The translations under genes and the position numbers were made by a program. A DNA stretch of 64,000 nucleotides from Elysia crispata (taxonomy: Eukaryota; Mollusca; Gastropoda; Plakobranchidae), in assembly GCA_033675545.1 (NCBI GenBank), contig JAWDGP010000113.1:98501-162500 (forward strand), in the 5' to 3' direction. The notes under the pieces were generated by a model, which was not told the origin of the DNA, made no database searches, and was given only the letters and a program-made list of their open reading frames with translations. Below, piece after piece: positions 56,452-64,000 of the stretch (position 1 is its first letter; every line of letters starts with the position of its first letter).

Positions 56452-58151
56452 AGCGTTCCGGGAATTAACTCTTAGCCAAAATAACAGGTTTCAAGGATTA
56501 TCTTGAATTTACGATGGGAATAAAAATTAAAAAAGAAAAACATCAACAAATAACAAAGAAAACAAAAAAAATGGAAACGACGAAGTGAAAGCACCTAAAT
56601 TATTCCTTATCTCGGGGTGTACCCCAGTGTCGCCTCCGTCGGGTCTCCACCCAGGTCTCGCCAGACGGACAGCAGACCGTTCGGCGTCTAGTGGGTATCT
56701 TTAGACCGTTCTCCATCCTCCGGCCACTCCAGGGCTGCGCCAGGTCTGGTCCTGAACACAGCCCGAAAGGTTAACTGTTGAAGTCTGGTTCACCCGAGCG
56801 TCTGGCCTGAGGCTGGATTGGGGGGTGAACTTTACCCTTCTCGCTGTGCCTGAATTGGACGGCTAAACCATAATATCCAGCACTTTTCTCGCTCGTTGTT
56901 GTTGTTTTTTCTCTCTGTGTTTCTAAACACGCTGATAACAACTTAGAAATGTTACGACCGACTAGATTGAGGAGTCGGCGAAAATCGACCACATCATCAT
57001 TTTCATTCTTTTGATATTGGAAGCGTGGATTTATGGAAAAAAGGAACTTGTTTAAGAAAAATAAAAAAAGAATAAATAAAGGGAAATAGGGACTTCGCCA
57101 TATTTTATTTTATTTATTAATTCGGGTGTTCATAAAAAAAAAAAAAACCCACCACATTCCACGTTTTACTAAGTTGCGTTGCTTTCTGTAGCGCTTGGTC
57201 TTGTTGCGCTAGCCGTGTTGCTGGCTCCAGCTGTAGCATCCAGGAGGCGGCCGGGCCCACACCCCGAGCCGATATGCTGTATGGTGCGCACTGTCCAAAG
57301 CATAGGTTACATTTAATAGAGAAATATCTCTGATACCAAAATCTCTTATACTCTAACGGAATTCGCACCGATTCGAGGCTTTAAGTTACTCAAACTATCC
57401 CCCCCCCCCCCTTTTATTTTTTCACGACACGAATAGGCATAACTGAAATCCCCTTGTGCAAAATCCCGTCATGTACCAACCAAAATGATTCCATGATTTG
57501 AGCATCGTGAAGAAGATTGCGTAAGATCCGCTGCTTGACCAAAAGCTAGCACTAGCAGTAGTAGCGGTCTGTGGAGCGCTAGCGACTTCCGCTAGAGGGC
57601 AGTATGGGAGACCAGGCTAGGCCAAGTCAGGCCACACAGCACTGGTTTGGGCCAGTGAACAATCACCAAGCGCTGCTCCTCACACTAGCCTCGGGTGGCC
57701 GGCCTTGCCAGAAGCCTAGCGTTAGCCTAGATCTGTCAGAACCTCTGGCCTTCTGCCAACAGCAATGTATATGATGATAATACTAAGATATGGGCTGCTG
57801 CTAAAAGTGGACTCTAGTCTCAGCCCATACTGTGGTATGCGAACACCTCAATAATTATAGTTATAGCCTCGACAAAATGGGAAATTCAAACCTTGTGTTC
57901 ACTTCCAGGGCCGCGCTCTGACGTCATCCGGTAGCACTAGCAAGGCGCAGGTGTTTGGGTAGGGTGCCCTCCACCGAAAGTTCATTCCTTCACATCTTGG
58001 AATGGCTTCTCTTTCTGGATTTTTCCCTTTTTCTTTCTTTCTTCAATGTTTAAGGTTTCTCTTGCTATTTCCCTACCTGCACCAAACTTATATATATAAA
58101 AAAAGCTCACGTACACGCACGTATACACAGACTTTTATATCCACACAAGTC

Positions 58152-58182
<31 letters not shown>

Positions 58183-58298
58183 AAAGCTCCAACTGGGCAT
58201 ATGAAGTCCAGGGAATTTAACGGAGTTCTTTATTGGATGGACAATAGCGCTTCACAATTATATATCTGTCTATATCAAAACAGATTCAATCCTTGCAC
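56452..58298. other. Unique non-coding DNA
   Basis: A C-run near 57401-57411 and T/A runs near 58152-58184. No exon recognised; the 83-codon minus frame at 57117-57368 has no domain. Confidence 0.5.
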
Positions 58299-58348
58299 CA
58301 TCTCCATCATCATCATCGCCATTCCACCATCATCATTATCATCTCCAT

Positions 58349-58385
<37 letters not shown>

Positions 58386-58398
58386 CCATCACCACCAT

Positions 58399-58431
<33 letters not shown>

Positions 58432-58443
58432 TCCATTCCATCG
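58299..58443. repeat. (ATC)n trinucleotide tract
   Basis: ATC blocks interrupted three times by TCCATTCC, suggesting internal duplication of an ATC-plus-CATTCC unit. Confidence 0.96.
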
Positions 58444-59378
<935 letters not shown>

Positions 59379-59980
59379 TTTTTCTCTCTCGCTGTTACCG
59401 ATCGATAAGCAAGGTCAGGCGTTGCCGCATGAATTGCGATTCAAAAACTCGCGCGACTTCGCTTTGTCGCTTTTCATATAAACCTTATTATTGAAAGTTC
59501 TTGCTTAGTCCACTTTTACGTAAATAATTCATATCAGTTGCCGTATACTAGGTCGATGAATAAGCTAGATCTCTAACTTTTGAGTGTGACAAAATAGAAG
59601 CCATAGTTAGATAACCCCGGCAGTAACTATCATGCATATTTCAGCCTTAGCTTCTACTAGTGCTGCTGTCCGCAGGCGCAGCGCAGCGCAGCTGTCAAAG
59701 CTTGCCCAACCATCTCGGGCTGATCGTGTCACACATGGCCACACAGCTCTGGACGGATCTATAGCGAGCAGTGTCTCTCTAATGCGCTTTCTGAATCGAT
59801 TAATCGCCTGTCGACAGCCGGACACGCTCCGTCGAGCCCGAAACGTTCTAAAGGATTAACGCTTTAGAAAACTTTGGAAGAATTGTGATAATTATTGCAT
59901 AGTGATATATATATTATGGTTATAAGTTTGGAGGAGGGGGTCGATATAAGACTAAAACATCGCAAAGTTAACTAATATAT
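59379..59980. other. Unique non-coding DNA
   Basis: Overlapping frames on both strands at 59607-59859 share no recognisable domain. Confidence 0.5.
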
Positions 59981-60698
<718 letters not shown>

Positions 60699-60734
60699 TC
60701 TCTCTCTCTCTCTCTATCTATCTCTCTCTCTCTA

Positions 60735-60772
<38 letters not shown>

Positions 60773-60785
60773 ATCTATCTCTCCC
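60699..60785. repeat. (CT)n with (ATCT) interruptions
   Basis: CT blocks broken by ATCTATCT. Confidence 0.96.
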
Positions 60786-60904
60786 CCCCACTCCCCCTGT
60801 TTTGATCCTGAAAAACGATCGATGAATCTTCGATTTTGAGCCCACAAAATACACTACACTCAGGTAGCGCTTGTAATGTTCAGAGAGAGAGAGAGAGAGA
60901 CACA

Positions 60905-60965
60905 CACTCACACACCAAGTTTTGGGTGTTTCGTAGTTTTCTTTCTCCGATTGTCTATAAGACTT
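60905..60965. repeat. Dispersed repeat copy 2 (pair with 56338-56396)
   Basis: CACTCACACACCAAGTTTTG through TATAAGACTT. Preceded by (GA)n/(CA)n and followed by (TTA)n. Confidence 0.9.
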
Positions 60966-61004
60966 TTATTATTATTATTATTATTTTTTTTTTTAAATGG
61001 AGAT

Positions 61005-61281
61005 AGGCATAAAGCAGTGTGTGTGTGTGTGTTTATAACTTTTGGGTAGTAAAACCAGGCATAAAACAGTGTTTGTTTATCAGGCATAAAACAGTGTGTG
61101 TGTGTGTGTTTGTTTATAACTTTTGGGTAGTACAACCTGCCCCGTCTTGCAGGCATAAAACAGTGAGTGAGTGTGTGTGTGTGTGTGTTTATAACTTTTG
61201 GGTAGTAAAACCAGGCATAAAACAGTGTGTGTGTGTGTGTTTGTTTATAACTTTTGGGTAGTACAACCTGCCCCGTCTTGC
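61005..61281. repeat. Tandem array with (GT)n, 5 copies of two lengths
   Basis: Units start AGGCATAAAACAGTG, contain (GT)n and usually TTTATAACTTTTGGGTAGTA. Two copies end in CAACCTGCCCCGTCTTGC and two in AAACC; one is truncated to about 25 bp. Confidence 0.95.
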
Positions 61282-61539
61282 CGTTGTTTGAGGCACTGGG
61301 GCGGAACACGTTTTCATCTGGAGGAGTGAACTTCATTATTTCAATAATATAATTCTAGGTTTAGACTTTTACAAACCTTCGACGTCATTATGGATTTGAT
61401 CTTGCGCTGCACCATAAGACGCCGATGATAGCCACCGGCGAGTAATGCTAGCGTTCATTAAATTCTACACAATTGCAAACTTTGTCATTTTCCATCCCTG
61501 CTTTTCGTGTCAGTAATCTCCTTTTCTTTTTCTACCTTG

Positions 61540-61589
<50 letters not shown>

Positions 61590-61590
61590 T
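61540..61590. repeat. (ATC)n microsatellite
   Basis: About 51 bp of ATC. Confidence 0.97.
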
Positions 61591-62288
61591 TTATCGTCAC
61601 TGTAGTTTCGCTCTGCCATATGATCGCAGATGTCGATATTAAAGTTACCAGCGGTTTGGTCGCAGATACGATGCAACCCTTCTGCTATTCACACGATACT
61701 CTCCAAACGCCTTCTCTTCGACTTTCTTTTTCTCTCAAAGTGATTGAACAAAGGTAGATTCGGGCCATTCTTGTCAAATTCGATGGAAGAACCACACCAA
61801 GTTGGCAGATCTGCCATCATAGAAAATATTACCACATATATAAGCACAATGTATAATAGCAGTAGAAAGAAGAAGAAGAAGAAGGACGACAAGAAGCAGA
61901 GCGCCACTAATACAACCTGAACGTAATGCCTGTAACAGCGACCCGTGTGTCCTATCTAGGAGCTGTTATCGATCCTGTAACTCCCAAACTTGTGGTTTGG
62001 CTCAGTTTTCTATAATGGCTGCAAGTAAGGGGAGGGGATGGAGGAGAGGCGAAGCAGGCGCTAGACCAGTATAGCAGACACGCCATCGACCCACGATACA
62101 ATCGTAAAACTATAAAAATAGTGCCGGGTGAGGGGTTGGGGGGGAGAGCTGGGTGGTAACCACCGCTGTGAATAGGAGCAGGATGTCTTCTCTCTAGGCA
62201 CCAGGGAGAGCCTCTCTCAACTTGGGCTTGTTTGGGAGAGCTCTCGGTTCTCGTGGACAACTATCGATTACTGGCTGGGATGAGTCAT

Positions 62289-62290
<2 letters not shown>

Positions 62291-62370
<80 letters not shown>
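62291..62370. repeat. (CT)n microsatellite
   Basis: About 72 bp of CT followed by TTTCTCTCT. Confidence 0.97.
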
Positions 62371-62486
62371 AAAAGGATCTGAGTTGGAGCGAACAAGCTG
62401 CCAACAAATTGGCAAACGGACATGGAAACAAACACACATACTCAGAGAGCAAGCGGTAGGAAAATCGATAAGCAGTGTATTCAGCC

Positions 62487-62603
62487 CCCTCGACAGAGGG
62501 CTTTCTCTGCCTGCTGGCCACCACCGCCTCGACAGAGGGCTTTCTCTGCCTGCTGGCCACCACCCCCTCGACAGAGGGCTTTCTCTGCCTGCTGGCCACC
62601 ACC
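62487..62603. repeat. 39-bp minisatellite, 3 copies
   Basis: The unit is CCTCGACAGAGGGCTTTCTC followed by TGCCTGCTGGCCACCACCG; copies are nearly identical. Each contains the short inverted pair CCTCGACAGAGG. Confidence 0.96.
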
Positions 62604-63579
62604 GCAGAGCTGCCCGGGCTCCGATGTCCAGCGTGGGAGAATCAGAAAACGATGTGCTGAAGGGAAAATGGAGGGAAACGCACAAAAAAGGGGGAAATAT
62701 ATATTATATATAAATATAAATCGAAATGAGATGGCAAGAGGAAGGGAAGGCAAGAAGGCCTGGCGGGAGATGGTCTCTATTGTGAAGCTGTTAGTAGAGA
62801 GTAACTTCCCCCTGACTGAAGACTGATGGGGCTTCTATTGCCTCCTGCTTCTGGCGATGCTGTCGCTTTTTGTGCTGTTTTTAATTCCGCTGGGGCGGCT
62901 GCTGATGCTGAAAGGATGGGGTGAGATGTTTGTAAGCGTTTGGTGAGTTTTTTTGGTTAGCGGTTCCGAAGAGATATTTTATTTGGGTGTTTGCTTGTTT
63001 GTTTGTTTTGCGGTTGCTGTTTACACTGGGAATGGTGTTACATCTTCCTATTGACTTTACAGCTACGGGCGCTGTTGTGAAAGTGGGTGTTCAGCTTATA
63101 TCCGTGATGGTGGTAGTAGTGGCTAGGATATATTTTAGGGTAAATGAGTGTAGGGGTCGTGCTGGGATGTTACATTCCATCAGCTGCTGCTGTGTTATCC
63201 TGTTATGTATCTCTATGAACCATCCTTTCATTGACAATGTAAATAAAGTGTGTGATAAATGAAACCGCCACGCGATCCCCGATTAAGCTTTGGGGGAAAA
63301 AAAAGAGAAAGAAATACCCCCCCCCAAAAAAAAAAAAAAAAAACACAACAAAAAACAACAACAAACAAACAAACTGTTATCAGACAGCAACACGCGTGAC
63401 GTGCCATGACCCTGGGCAGAGTTCGGGTAACTTGATAACCTGGTATATCTGGGCCCGGTATGGATGCAAGGGCGGAGAACTCTGGTTGCTGCAGTCTCAG
63501 ATATCAAACTGCAGTGGCCGTCTGCTGATCAGTAGGGCTGATTCTTGTGTGTTTGGCTTGATATCCCGCCTGCCTCCCT

Positions 63580-63587
<8 letters not shown>
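62604..63587. other. Unique non-coding DNA
   Basis: C/A-runs at 63318-63342. A 91-codon plus frame (62987-63262) is hydrophobic but unrecognised. Confidence 0.5.
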
Positions 63588-63626
<39 letters not shown>

Positions 63627-63630
63627 CCCC
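63588..63630. repeat. (CT)n microsatellite
   Basis: About 37 bp of CT between two C-runs. Confidence 0.96.
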
Positions 63631-64000
63631 CAATCCTCCTCTTTTCCCTGTTTTGAGTGAGCGTCGTATAGACTTCTTAATTGGATAAACAGCAGCAAAT
63701 CACCAATTAATAAAAGAAAAGAAAAGTGATGATCTCGGCTTTTCGTACTTCTGAACTGAGGGGGATATTGAAGACAAGGTGACCTATGACCTTCTCCAGA
63801 GCATCATCGAGTCCGAGGATGGCGATGACGATGATCTGTGTAAACAGTTTTTGTCTTTTCTGTATTTTCACTAACTTCATCGTTCAGCGTGATGGACAAA
63901 CTGGTATGGAGCCGTGCCAGAGTCGGTCGATCGTCATGTCCGGCTGTCACGTGGTATACCGTCTGTGAACAGAGCTCCGCCTTCATTGCCTCCAGTAATA
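63631..64000. other. Unique non-coding DNA to window end
   Basis: Overlapping 60-codon frames on both strands only; nothing recognised. Confidence 0.5.

Overview
The window looks like intronic and intergenic DNA from an animal genome, most likely a mollusc and perhaps a gastropod. The basis is one clear metazoan exon with consensus GT/AG splice sites, no bacterial-type gene packing, more than 30 long (CT)n/(GA)n tracts, and scattered self-complementary CTAGAT hexamer runs of a kind I associate with gastropod genomes. The taxon is an inference; only the animal exon is direct.

The one confident protein-coding feature is an internal exon at 27278-27595 (+). It encodes the second half of RRM1 of a SPEN (Split ends / SHARP / MINT) protein, followed by a Gly/Ser/Ala/Pro-rich linker. 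The first half of the RRM and the later RRMs were not found here. If the flanking DNA belongs to the gene, its introns run more than 27 kb upstream and more than 36 kb downstream inside this window. Two weaker exon candidates, 854-1138 and 42593-42793, have good splice-like ends and open frames but no recognised product.

Layout. 1-10 kb: mostly unique sequence with CTAGAT islands, an 8-bp-TSD MITE (2521-2646), a pogo/Tigger-like MITE with TA target duplication (5046-5520) and a 117-bp tandem duplication. 10.6-11.2 kb: a 45-bp minisatellite ending in the CTAGAT motif. 14.4-16.0 kb: an ATCT tract and a 33-bp minisatellite. 17.9-19.9 kb: a 2-kb minisatellite whose minus strand is open in all three frames. 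20-25.7 kb: CT tracts and a 290-bp CTA/CTG trinucleotide tract. 26.8-27.8 kb: the SPEN exon, with a local duplication on each side. 30-31.1 kb: two adjacent minisatellites, one with a palindromic core and A/G homopolymers. 34.2 kb: a perfect 43-bp-arm inverted repeat. 37.2, 44.4-45.5, 46.6-47.3 and 49.5-51.2 kb: further minisatellites, the last folding back on itself. 54.8-55.35 and 59.0-59.4 kb: duplicated unique segments separated by (CT)n. 61-62.6 kb: small tandem arrays.

Most long open frames are low-complexity translations of these repeats. I saw no rRNA gene, CRISPR array, intact transposase or reverse transcriptase.
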